From Bacteroidetes bacterium UBA1947 (GTDB lineage Bacteria; Bacteroidota; Bacteroidia; Chitinophagales; Chitinophagaceae), in contig DDET01000058.1 of NCBI GenBank assembly GCA_002336915.1, positions 1-64,000 on the forward strand: a stretch of 64,000 nt of DNA, in the 5' to 3' direction. Numbering within the stretch: the stretch's first letter is position 1; every line of letters begins with the position of its first letter. Positions 1 to 7,396 of the stretch are shown here, piece by piece. Both the position numbers and the translations under genes were made by a program. Below the pieces are notes generated by a model, which saw nothing but the letters and a program-made list of their open reading frames with translations, was not told where the DNA came from and did not search any database.

Positions 1-164
1 AATCAAAGTAAAGGCAAGAATGCAGGGCCGGGAATGTGCGTAGTGTTCTTGTGCCTCCTACGCAATACGAGCAAATACTTGCTTTTATAACTGCTTTTTT
101 TCTCCTTTTTTCATTTCATTATACCACTGCCTCATAGTCAATAGCTTAAGTCAAAAAATAGGAG

Positions 165-214
165 TATGATACCCTCCATAAGGGGGTATCATACCCTTTC
201 AAAAGGGTATCATA
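165..214. repeat. Three copies of a 10-bp word, GGGTATCATA
   Basis: The word GGGTATCATA occurs inverted at 165-174 and direct at 184-193 and 205-214; the two direct copies are 21 bp apart. The middle copy is part of a GGGTAT-c-ATACCC palindrome. The cluster lies upstream of the helix-turn-helix gene. Function is unknown; operator sites or a mobile word repeat are both possible. Confidence 0.6.
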
Positions 215-276
215 AAACTTCAATTTCCCCATCCCAAATCTCCATCCGACCTTTGTTCGGTTTTTTACTTTTCTCC

Positions 277-330
277 CGTCATTGCGAGGAGTTTCCGGCC
301 TTGTGGGCGGCTACGATGAAGCAATCTTCG
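277..330. repeat. Dispersed repeat of the CGTCATTGCGAGG type
   Basis: The stretch begins CGTCATTGCGAGGAG and ends GAAGCAATCTTCG. These two halves resemble a dispersed intergenic repeat seen in many bacterial genomes, built around 'GTCATTGCGAGG ... GAAGCAATC'. It is non-coding and lies just upstream of the helix-turn-helix gene. Confidence 0.6.
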
Positions 331-401
331 CCAGAGAGTAAGAGACATTGCTGACGGAGAAAACTGTCGGTGAAACATATCATTAACACTAAACCCTGTC
401 A

Positions 402-437
402 CCCCTCTCCACTTGTGGAGAGGGGCTGGGGGTGAGG
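402..437. repeat. Palindromic repeat, CCCCTCTCCAC hairpin with GGGGTGAGG tail
   Basis: A perfect 11-bp stem (CCCCTCTCCAC / GTGGAGAGGGG) with a 2-base loop is followed by a tail ending GGGGGTGAGG. It is the same design as the elements inside the next gene at 941 and 1046, so it is a member of one dispersed palindromic family. It ends 16 bases before the ATG of that gene. Confidence 0.75.
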
Positions 438-453
438 TATAAACCACATCGCT

Positions 454-1587
454 ATGAACGAAAAACAACAAGCTGAATCCCTATTCCTCAACTCCGAAAA
501 ATCCCAAAAAGAAATTGCGCAGTACCTAGGCATCGACCCCAAAACCCTCTACCGCTGGATAAAAGAAGGCCACTGGCAGCAACTCAAATCCGCCACCCGC
601 CGCATGCCCTCAGTCCTCGTCGAAAACATCTACGAGCAACTCGACGATCTAAACTACAACATCTCCCAAAGGGAAAGAGGGCAGAGGCACCCCACCAAAG
701 ACGAATCCCTCACCATCAACCGCCTCACCAACTGTATCAATAAGATACAGAAGCAAACCTCCCAGGGTCAGAACATCCAGTTCATGATGAACTTCATCGA
801 CTATGTCCGTCCCCTCAATGATGACCTTGCAAAACTCCTCACCCACTACGGCAGCGCCTTCCTAAACGGCTCCCAAATAAAAGGCTTCCATCCCTACGAC
901 ATAGAATATGGAGAACAAACTACTGGATCACATAGCACCTCCCTCTCCTTCGGAGAGGGCCGGGGTGAGGCCTCACTCGCGCCGGACTACAACCCCAACC
1001 AACTCGAACTCCCCTTCCCCGACCAAAACATATGCGACACCACCACCTCTCCTTCGGAGAGGCCGGGAGAGGTCTCCTCTTCAATCGGGCACGAATCGGG
1101 CATCGAGAAAAACGACGAAAATCCCACACAACCAACTGAAAACCAATCAGAACAACCCCAAACCCCCGCCCCAAAAATGCCCGAAATGCCCGAAAATAAT
1201 TTTCCCGAAAATCGGGCATGCGCCGAAGGCGAGCAAGAAGCTCCTCCCCTGTTTTTAGGGGAGGTACCCGAAGGGAGGAGGGGTCAACTCGCGCAGGAAG
1301 AAATTCCCCCCTTGATGGCGGACAGTCCCGCACTTTCTGCGGGAGGGGACGGTCCGGAAACAACGAATGTTGTTTCGGACCAGGGGGATGTCGGGACGAT
1401 GACTGATACACCTGCGCTCAATGAAACTACTGACGACGAAGACACCCCCGACTTCTCCGATCCCAACCTCATGATCAAAGCCTGGATGCGCGAAAAAGGC
1501 ATCCCCATCCCCGAAGACACCCAGCTATTCTCCATCGGCGAAAAAATATTCTCCATGCGCGTTGACAACAAAAAGAAAAAACGATGA
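454..1587 (+). CDS. Helix-turn-helix, phage terminase small-subunit-like protein with repeat-derived middle
   Basis: The 377-residue product has an N-terminal helix-turn-helix (about residues 12-45, with KEIAQYLGIDPKTLYRWI) of the kind seen in terminase small subunits and transposase-like DNA-binding proteins. A conserved-looking helical part continues to about residue 150. Residues about 160-330 are low complexity and are encoded by palindromic repeats (941-976, 1046-1078, 1243-1286, 1308-1390) and by copies of ATCGGGCA. The last 40 residues (FSDPNLMIKAWMREKGIPIP) look like a real domain again. Codons are strongly C-ending (atc, ctc, ccc), unlike neighbours that use ata, gta and ctg, which suggests transfer. 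No other phage gene is near, so packaging is unlikely and the true role is unknown. Confidence 0.7.
   Translation: MNEKQQAESLFLNSEKSQKEIAQYLGIDPKTLYRWIKEGHWQQLKSATRRMPSVLVENIYEQLDDLNYNISQRERGQRHPTKDESLTINRLTNCINKIQKQTSQGQNIQFMMNFIDYVRPLNDDLAKLLTHYGSAFLNGSQIKGFHPYDIEYGEQTTGSHSTSLSFGEGRGEASLAPDYNPNQLELPFPDQNICDTTTSPSERPGEVSSSIGHESGIEKNDENPTQPTENQSEQPQTPAPKMPEMPENNFPENRACAEGEQEAPPLFLGEVPEGRRGQLAQEEIPPLMADSPALSAGGDGPETTNVVSDQGDVGTMTDTPALNETTDDEDTPDFSDPNLMIKAWMREKGIPIPEDTQLFSIGEKIFSMRVDNKKKKR
941..976. repeat. Palindromic repeat inside the coding sequence, copy 1
   Basis: CCCTCTCC-TTC-GGAGAGGG forms a perfect 8-bp hairpin at 941-959. It is followed by CCGGGGTGAGG, whose end forms a second perfect palindrome GTGAGGCCTCAC at 965-976. 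The element is translated in frame as part of the helix-turn-helix protein. Confidence 0.8.
1046..1078. repeat. Palindromic repeat inside the coding sequence, copy 2
   Basis: CCTCTCC-TTC-GGAGAGG (1046-1062) followed by CCGGGAGAGGTCTCC repeats the design and orientation of the 941 copy. It is read in frame in the same protein. Confidence 0.8.
1243..1286. repeat. Palindromic repeat inside the coding sequence, second type
   Basis: CCTCCCCT and AGGGGAGG pair around a GTTTTT loop (1243-1264). They are followed by TACCCGAAGGGAGGAGGGGT, a second common palindromic type with its own tail. It is read in frame. Confidence 0.75.
1308..1390. repeat. Composite nested palindrome inside the coding sequence
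   Basis: The outer arms TTCCCCCC and AGGGGGAT enclose an inner stem CCCGCA/TGCGGG. They also enclose a long stem at 1351-1381, where GGTCCGGAAACAAC pairs with GTTGTTTCGGACC with one bulged base. It looks like two elements nested one inside the other and is read in frame. Confidence 0.65.
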
Positions 1588-1615
1588 CTGATATTTTTAC
1601 GTTGAACACATATTC

Positions 1616-1647
1616 TTGTCACCCTGAGCCGCGTCGAAGGGGGACAA
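1616..1647. repeat. Dispersed repeat of the TCACCCTGAGC...GAAGGGGGACAA type
   Basis: TTGTC-A-CCC pairs with GGG-G-GACAA around GAGCCGCGTCGAA. This is another widely dispersed intergenic repeat design and lies just after the stop of the helix-turn-helix gene. Confidence 0.65.
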
Positions 1648-1676
1648 TGCTAAACCGGAGCAATGATCTAAACAAT

Positions 1677-1701
1677 AAAAGGCCCCGAAACGGGACCTTT
1701 T
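1677..1701. terminator. Bidirectional intrinsic terminator
   Basis: AAAAGG-CCCCG with loop AAA pairs with CGGGACCTTTT. The A-run on one side and the T-run on the other let it serve both the helix-turn-helix gene and the convergent T9SS gene. Confidence 0.75.
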
Positions 1702-1750
1702 ATTTAAAGATGATTAACCGGGCTACGAAAGCATAGCCTCTTCGGTCAAA

Positions 1751-2683
1751 TTATTGAACAATGAGTTTACCTGTAGCAACTTTTTGTCCATCATTTTGCA
1801 CCGTATAGAAATACATGCCCGGCGCCAGGTTCTCTTTGGCTATAGTAGTTTCGGCGGCAGTAACAGGTATCTGTCTTACGGTCTTTCCCGAGATCTCTGT
1901 GATAACTACCGAAGCGTTCTTGTAGCCGGATGTATTCAGCCTCAATACAGCCGTTTCAGTCATAGGGTTCGGGAAGATGCTGGCATCCGTAGCAACCGGT
2001 GTATTGCGAACGCTGGTTGCGCCAGGCTGTGTTGTAACAATAACATAGTTATTGCTTGTGCTGCTATAGTTCATCACCAATGCGAAGGGGCTTACCGTAT
2101 ACCATGAGTAGCTGGTGCTGCTGCCGTAGTCTTCCTTTATCCTGATCACGTTGGGATAATTATAGAAAGGGGTCTTCAGCGTTCCGTAACCGTCATAGGT
2201 CAAGCGTACGGTATCAGGGCCGCCGGTGGTAGTCTGGAAGGTGTCTGATTTAGAGTCGAGGTAGTGGAAGGGAAAAGGCACACTGAGGCGTGGATTTGGT
2301 GAAAAGTCGGTACCCACACCTACACCGCCGTAGGTGATCGCCAAATTTTCAACCCCTGTTGCAGACTCCTTGTCGTAGTTATATGATGTGGTAGCTCCTT
2401 CAACCTTCACAGCGAAAGTAGCCGTAGCAAATGTGGCGGCATAGGGCGTAGAGGCGGGTGCAACCACGGTAAGCTTTGCAGCATATACAGTTGTCACGCT
2501 GCTCATATCCCAGTTTACGTTTGCGCCGCCGGTGCCCGGCAGTACTGTTGGTGAAGCGCCGTAAGCGCTATCTACAGTGCCTAAAGGAACCGAGCTAAGG
2601 GCGTTGGTAAGTACCGGTTGCGCAAGTGACCTGGCCGATATTAAGGCAGTAGTCAATAACAAAAATGTAAAGGATCTTGTCAT
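1751..2683 (-). CDS. Secreted protein with T9SS type A C-terminal sorting domain
   Basis: The 310-residue product has an N-terminal signal peptide (MTRSFTFLLLTTALISARSL, cleaved near AQP) and a beta-rich body with no family I recognise. The C-terminal domain of about 75 residues has the T9SS type A features: SIFPNPMTETAVLRL, then ITEISGKTVRQ, then APGMYFYTVQNDGQKVATGK. The protein is therefore predicted to cross the outer membrane by type IX secretion and be surface-attached or released. The frame is open further upstream to 2758, but the ATG at 2683 is chosen because it begins the signal peptide. Its terminator lies at 1677-1701. Confidence 0.85.
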   Translation of the reverse strand: MTRSFTFLLLTTALISARSLAQPVLTNALSSVPLGTVDSAYGASPTVLPGTGGANVNWDMSSVTTVYAAKLTVVAPASTPYAATFATATFAVKVEGATTSYNYDKESATGVENLAITYGGVGVGTDFSPNPRLSVPFPFHYLDSKSDTFQTTTGGPDTVRLTYDGYGTLKTPFYNYPNVIRIKEDYGSSTSYSWYTVSPFALVMNYSSTSNNYVIVTTQPGATSVRNTPVATDASIFPNPMTETAVLRLNTSGYKNASVVITEISGKTVRQIPVTAAETTIAKENLAPGMYFYTVQNDGQKVATGKLIVQ

Positions 2684-2810
2684 AAGAAATGTTTTATTTG
2701 AATGATGTTGATTTGGACTGCAAGCTACCATGCAGACCAGGCCGTGACAATACTGCATGTGCGGTATATTTCGTCTTGTTACGAATACCGCAATTTCAGC
2801 CTGGTCGAAC

Positions 2811-2818
2811 TATATTTG
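2811..2818 (+). promoter_or_regulatory. Bacteroidota -7 box before ltaE
   Basis: TATATTTG matches the TAnnTTTG consensus and lies 22 bases before the ltaE ATG. No clear -33 TTG is seen at the usual distance. Confidence 0.45.
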
Positions 2819-2840
2819 TCAAAGACAATCTTCATGAGCT

Positions 2841-3857
2841 ATGATCATCGACCTGAGAAGTGATACCGTTACAAGGCCCTCACCCGCTATGCTGCAGGCC
2901 ATGATGGCCGCACAAGTGGGTGACGATGTATTTGGCGATGACCCAAGCGTGAACGCGCTGGAGCAAAAAGCTGCGGCTATGTTTGGTATGGAAGCGGCTT
3001 TATTTTGCCCCTCCGGCACGATGACCAATCAACTTGCAATACGCGTGCATTGCGGGCCGGGCAGTGAAGTGATCTGCGAGGGGCTGTCACATGTTTTTCT
3101 CTACGAAGGCGGTGGTATTGCTTTAAATGCTTTCTCCTCCGTTAAAACACTGACAGGCAATCTGGGCAGGATAGATGCCATGCAAGTAGCCAATGCCATC
3201 AATAATGCGGAGGACGTGCACCAGCCGGTAACAAGACTGGTGTCGCTGGAGAACACGATGAACAAGGGTGGCGGCAGCATCTATGACTTCAAGGAGATCA
3301 GGAAAATAAAAGACGTGTGTACTGAAAATGGTCTTGCGCTGCATCTTGATGGTGCAAGGCTTTTCAATGCGATGGTGGAGACAGGCGATACGGCTAAAGA
3401 CTTTGGCGAGGTGTTCGACACTATTTCCATTTGCTTGTCCAAAGGACTGGGCTGCCCGGTGGGCTCGCTACTGCTGGGCACCAGGGATGTAATCAAAAAG
3501 GCACGCCGTTTCCGTAAGGTAATGGGTGGTGGCATGCGGCAGGCGGGCTTCCTTGCAGCCGCAGGCATCTACGCGCTGGACCATAACATTGAGCGACTAC
3601 GCGAGGACCATAAACGGGCAGCGATCATAGGGCAGATACTATCAAAGAAGAGCTTTGTAAAGAGTATATATCCCGTTGCAACCAATATCGTGATATTTGA
3701 ATTGCCCGGTGAGATACCGGCAAGTGACTTCGTAGCCGTCATGGCGACTAAGGGTATACGATGCGCTACCTTCGGCAAACACCATATAAGATTTGTAACG
3801 CACCTGGATATCACCGACAAGCACCTGGAGCTATTTGAACAAAATCTTAGTTTTTAA
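2841..3857 (+). CDS. ltaE: Low-specificity L-threonine aldolase
   Basis: The 338-residue fold-type I PLP enzyme cleaves L-threonine or L-allo-threonine to glycine and acetaldehyde in the cytoplasm. The N-terminus MIIDLRSDTVTRPS is the family signature. SGTMTNQ (58-64), SLENTMN (144-150) and LHLDGARLFNA (168-177) are PLP-site motifs, and Lys201 in CLSKGLGCPVGS is the Schiff-base lysine. Length is normal. The gene stands alone, divergent from the T9SS gene. Function is confident; stereospecificity cannot be read from sequence. Confidence 0.95.
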   Translation: MIIDLRSDTVTRPSPAMLQAMMAAQVGDDVFGDDPSVNALEQKAAAMFGMEAALFCPSGTMTNQLAIRVHCGPGSEVICEGLSHVFLYEGGGIALNAFSSVKTLTGNLGRIDAMQVANAINNAEDVHQPVTRLVSLENTMNKGGGSIYDFKEIRKIKDVCTENGLALHLDGARLFNAMVETGDTAKDFGEVFDTISICLSKGLGCPVGSLLLGTRDVIKKARRFRKVMGGGMRQAGFLAAAGIYALDHNIERLREDHKRAAIIGQILSKKSFVKSIYPVATNIVIFELPGEIPASDFVAVMATKGIRCATFGKHHIRFVTHLDITDKHLELFEQNLSF

Positions 3858-3901
3858 ATAAAGCCGTAAATGCATTTATAACCGTATAAACCTAAACAAA
3901 A

Positions 3902-4636
3902 ATGAATACAGGTTCCGTAACTGTCCGGGAGGCGATAGCCAGGGGTGTAAAAGTGGTAGAGCGACCATCTAAGATCATATTGATCTCGGCTGTGGTACTC
4001 TGTGTGTTACTATTGATAGTGGATTTTTCCTGGGGGTATTTTTTGTTACTTCCGCTGGGTGTTTTCATTTCTTTTCTCTACACAGCATACGCTACCCCAA
4101 GGTGGAGGATATGGGCCTACGGGCAAGTGAATGATATCTATCAATTCCAGCGGTCCGCTGAGCTGGCAGGCATGTTGGCGAGGCAGTCTTCGGGAAAGGC
4201 AGTTGGGTTTATGAGTACATCTCAACGTGCTGCATTGGCGGGATTGCAAACGAAATTTGAGCAGGAGCCTGTTTTTGTTGATGACCTTTCGATACCACAG
4301 GAGACGATCATTTATGGCAGCACTTTTTTCGGCGCATCAAATAAACCTGCCCTGGTATTAAGTGAATCAGGACTGCAAATGGGACAGGAGGGCGTCTATA
4401 AATGGGACCAGGTAGAAGACGAGCATATCGGCCGGGTGTCTTTTAGCAGGACCGATCAAAACTTCGGAGGGGAGAACCGCGCGGGATCAAACGATTTTTT
4501 CCGGTGCACCTGCCCGGCCGGGCGTTTGGACATACCGCTCTCATCACTTGATATCACGGCCTGGGAATTAGACCTGTTTCTTTACATCTACAGGGGCCGT
4601 TTTGAAATGAAGCAAAAGCAGGCTTATGCTGCTTAA
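3902..4636 (+). CDS. Membrane protein of unknown function
   Basis: The 244-residue protein has two adjacent transmembrane segments (about residues 24-42 and 46-65) followed by a cytoplasmic C-terminal part of about 170 residues ending in a helix rich in K, Q and A. The layout resembles YcxB-like bacterial membrane proteins, whose C-terminal part is a small PH-like fold. That comparison is an inference from topology only. It starts 44 bases after ltaE on the same strand and may be co-transcribed. Confidence 0.7.
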   Translation: MNTGSVTVREAIARGVKVVERPSKIILISAVVLCVLLLIVDFSWGYFLLLPLGVFISFLYTAYATPRWRIWAYGQVNDIYQFQRSAELAGMLARQSSGKAVGFMSTSQRAALAGLQTKFEQEPVFVDDLSIPQETIIYGSTFFGASNKPALVLSESGLQMGQEGVYKWDQVEDEHIGRVSFSRTDQNFGGENRAGSNDFFRCTCPAGRLDIPLSSLDITAWELDLFLYIYRGRFEMKQKQAYAA

Positions 4637-4730
4637 CCCTGATAGCCGGCATCCATGTTCACACACATAAAACCATACTCCCGGAACATTTATTTTGAAA
4701 ACGCTCCATAGTTCACTTACTTAGCCGTGA

Positions 4731-6596
4731 ATGTGTAGGCGCTTATATATATGGATATCACAGCTGGCCATGGCATTGTGGCTGTTATGCTGCGCTGCGA
4801 TAGCGCGGGGGCAGGATACTGCGCGCGTGGACAGCCTGCTACACATCCTGAATACAATGAGACCGGATACGGCCAAAGTGAATGTGCTGGTGGCCCTGGC
4901 GGATGCTTACAGGCAGGGCCCGGTGACCAAAGAGTTCTACTATGCCAGCCAGGCATTGGCCCTATCTGAAAAAGTAGGCTGGGATAGTGGGAAGATGTAT
5001 GCGGAGCAACTTTTAGGAGATTGCTACTACCGGGTGACAGCGTATAATGATGCTGTAAGGCATTTTAACCTAAGTATGGCGCTGGCCAGAAAATTGAGGC
5101 GGGCGGATATTGAAATGGCTTGCCTTGGATTGGTGGTGAAAGCATGTTATTCCCTGAACAGGCTCGATGAGATGGTTGCCTATCAACGGTCGGCAGTGGA
5201 ACTGGCGCAGCGGGTAGGAGAGCCGGTGCAGGAATGCCGCCAGATGAATATCTACGCTCTACGCTTATCGGACGCGGGGCATTACCGGGAAGCGCTGGCA
5301 TACTGGCAGAAAAATATCGCTTTTGCCAGGACCCGTTTTACCGGGTTAAAAAGGGATGAACAGCTTGCTATTATATTAAATACGATGGCCAATACTTACG
5401 TAAAAATGCACGAGCCTGACAGTGCGCTGCATTACCTGCGGATAGCGGCCCGCCTTGATGAGCCTGGCGACGACTACTATAACAAGGCCTATATTAATTC
5501 CACTATCTGCGATGTTTATGAATCGATACACCGGGATGACTCTGCAGAAATATATGGTGAGCGAACAGTGAAAATGGGCGAGGTATTAAAAAACCTTGAC
5601 CTCCAGCGGCATTATTGCGGTACACTCAGCCGTGTATATGAAGAAGATGATAAGCCGGCGCTGGCATTACTATATCATAAGAAATACGATTCGCTGGACA
5701 ACCTTATTACCAATAAGCGGGAGGTTGTTGACCAGGCATTGCAGGTTACCAGGATCAACCTGGAACAGGCGGCTGAGCGTAACAAGCTGGAAAAAAGATC
5801 ATTCGAGGCCATAAGGCACAACCAACAGGCAGCGCTGGTAGCGGCAATAACTACATTACTTGCATTGATAACATTGACCGTATTCATATACCGCAACCTA
5901 AGCCTCAAGAAGAAGGCAAATAAAATCATCAGCCTGCAGGCGGCAAGCCTGCAAGCGCAAAATGAGATAATAGACAAAGCGCTGAAAGAAAAAGAAGTGC
6001 TGCTGAAAGAGACCCACCACCGTGTAAAGAATAACCTGCAGCTGATAAGCAGCCTGCTGGAATTGCAAGCTGCAGGACTGAAAGATGAGAACGCAAAAAA
6101 AGCCCTCCGCACTGCACAGGACAGGGTGCTAAGCATCGCAACCGTACATAGCAAACTGTATGGCAATAGCGACGATGAGTCTGTAGAGTTCTCCGCATTT
6201 GTGAGCGACCTCTTCAGCCGCCTTAACACAGCATTTGCCGCCGAAGGTAAAGTGGCACAGTTTAGCAATGCCATACCACATACACTACTGCCGCTCAATA
6301 CTGTTGTATTACTTGGGCTGATATTGAATGAACTCATTACAAATTCTTTTAAGCACGCTTTCAAAGATGCTGCAAAGGCCACTATTCGCATTAGCCTGGA
6401 GCACAGCAGTACAAGCTATACATTGCGGTATTGCGATAGTGGTCCGGGATTGCCGGGAGGCAGGTTTGATGAAAGTTCGGGCTCGCTGGGCCTATATATT
6501 GTGCGACGCCTGAGTAAGCAATTAAAAGGCAGCGCTGAGTATAGGTTTGAAGCAGGCAGTATCTTTACCATTATTTTCCCCAATGCAGGAGACTAA
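4731..6596 (+). CDS. TPR sensor histidine kinase (HisKA_2 type)
   Basis: The 621-residue product has an N-terminal signal or anchor segment (about 8-27), an extracytoplasmic region of TPR repeats (about 40-330), a helix, one transmembrane segment near 366-388, a coiled coil, and a HisKA_2 domain with ETHHRVKNNLQLISSLLELQ. The phospho-acceptor is His430, the His just before RVKNN. A HATPase_c domain follows, with N-box NELITNSFKHAF and G-box DSGPGLPGG. Its stop overlaps the start of the LytTR regulator by 14 bases, so the two are translationally coupled and form one phosphorelay. The signal sensed is unknown. Confidence 0.9.
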   Translation: MCRRLYIWISQLAMALWLLCCAAIARGQDTARVDSLLHILNTMRPDTAKVNVLVALADAYRQGPVTKEFYYASQALALSEKVGWDSGKMYAEQLLGDCYYRVTAYNDAVRHFNLSMALARKLRRADIEMACLGLVVKACYSLNRLDEMVAYQRSAVELAQRVGEPVQECRQMNIYALRLSDAGHYREALAYWQKNIAFARTRFTGLKRDEQLAIILNTMANTYVKMHEPDSALHYLRIAARLDEPGDDYYNKAYINSTICDVYESIHRDDSAEIYGERTVKMGEVLKNLDLQRHYCGTLSRVYEEDDKPALALLYHKKYDSLDNLITNKREVVDQALQVTRINLEQAAERNKLEKRSFEAIRHNQQAALVAAITTLLALITLTVFIYRNLSLKKKANKIISLQAASLQAQNEIIDKALKEKEVLLKETHHRVKNNLQLISSLLELQAAGLKDENAKKALRTAQDRVLSIATVHSKLYGNSDDESVEFSAFVSDLFSRLNTAFAAEGKVAQFSNAIPHTLLPLNTVVLLGLILNELITNSFKHAFKDAAKATIRISLEHSSTSYTLRYCDSGPGLPGGRFDESSGSLGLYIVRRLSKQLKGSAEYRFEAGSIFTIIFPNAGD

Positions 6597-7293
6597 GATA
6601 GGCATAGTAGAAGATGAGATGATCATAGCCGACGGGATCCGCTCGGTGCTGAGGAGCATGCAGTACAATGTGCCTGAACCCTGCTGCGACTATAAGGAAG
6701 CGATAGCCATGCTGCAAGCAGAGCAGCCCGACCTGGTACTGCTGGATATAAACCTGGGTGATACAGAGCAGGACGGCATAGCAGTGGCCCGCTATATACG
6801 CGATAAGCTGGATATGCCTTTTATATTCCTTACAGCCAATAGCGATGCAGGCACACTGGCAAGGGCAAAGACGGTAAGGCCCAATGCATTCATAGTAAAG
6901 CCCTTCCAGCGCGAGGACCTGTATGCAGCCATAGAAATAGCCATGCATAATTTTTACAGTGCGGATAGTGCAGCAGAAGGAAAGCCGGCGCGCCAATATA
7001 TATTTATAAAGGAAGGTGGCCATTTCCATAAAGTGAATTTTGACGAGATACTATACTTGGAGAGTGACCATGTATATGTGAATGTATATACGGCCAATAG
7101 AAAATACCTGGTGCGCACATCGCTGCAACAATACCAGGAGGAGCTGGATGAAAAGATATTCGTCCGCATACACCGAGGGTATATTGTGAATAAACACAAA
7201 ATAAATAGCATAGCCCCTGTCTATCTCACGATAGGGAACAAAGAATTGCCCATATCCAAAAAATATCGCGAGGCCTTGCTGGGAGAATTATAA
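6583..7293 (+). CDS. LytTR-family response regulator
   Basis: The 236-residue regulator has a receiver domain (1-120) with acidic pocket ED at 10-11, phospho-acceptor Asp55 in LVLLDINLGD, and the conserved Lys in FIVKPF. A C-terminal LytTR DNA-binding domain (about 140-236) contains FHKVNFDEILYLESDHVYV and RIHRGYIVNKHKI. The ATG at 6583 is chosen because the receiver begins there; an upstream in-frame codon adds only residues within the kinase reading region. LytTR proteins bind pairs of direct repeats about 21 bp apart, and such a pair sits directly downstream at 7305-7335, pointing to the next gene as a target. Confidence 0.92.
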   Translation: MQETKIGIVEDEMIIADGIRSVLRSMQYNVPEPCCDYKEAIAMLQAEQPDLVLLDINLGDTEQDGIAVARYIRDKLDMPFIFLTANSDAGTLARAKTVRPNAFIVKPFQREDLYAAIEIAMHNFYSADSAAEGKPARQYIFIKEGGHFHKVNFDEILYLESDHVYVNVYTANRKYLVRTSLQQYQEELDEKIFVRIHRGYIVNKHKINSIAPVYLTIGNKELPISKKYREALLGEL

Positions 7294-7304
7294 GTATTTT
7301 CCAC

Positions 7305-7335
7305 TCAGAACATTATAGGCGCCATTCAGAACATT
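7305..7335 (+). promoter_or_regulatory. Putative LytTR operator: two direct repeats 21 bp apart
   Basis: TCAGAACATT occurs at 7305-7314 and again, identically, at 7326-7335, a start-to-start distance of 21 bp, which is two helical turns. LytTR regulators are known to bind such spaced direct repeats. The second copy ends 27 bases before a -7 box that has no good -33 element, as expected for an activator site. Confidence 0.6.
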
Positions 7336-7362
7336 GCAAGACGCATTGTATCGTTTCCTCCC

Positions 7363-7370
7363 TAGGTTTG
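7363..7370 (+). promoter_or_regulatory. -7 box before the lipoprotein gene
   Basis: TAGGTTTG is an exact TAnnTTTG match 26 bases before the ATG at 7397. No TTG lies at the usual 19-21 base spacing, which fits activator dependence. Confidence 0.5.
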
Positions 7371-7396
7371 CCCATATCCAAAAAAAATCTCTGTTT

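Larger units (their letters stand above)
1..453. other. Gene-free left edge with repeats
   Basis: No convincing coding sequence is seen in the first 453 bases. Short open frames here have no start context and run through repeats. The stretch holds the word cluster at 165-214, a dispersed repeat at 277-330 and a perfect hairpin repeat at 402-425. The preceding gene lies outside the window. Confidence 0.6.

Noticed and set aside
908..1411. Alternative frames overlapping the helix-turn-helix gene on both strands
   Set aside because: They are made of the palindromic repeats, which stay open in several frames; only the 454-1587 frame has recognisable domains at both ends.
454..1587. Prophage or packaging module
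   Set aside because: Only a terminase-small-subunit-like helix-turn-helix gene is present; no large terminase, portal, capsid or integrase is in the window.
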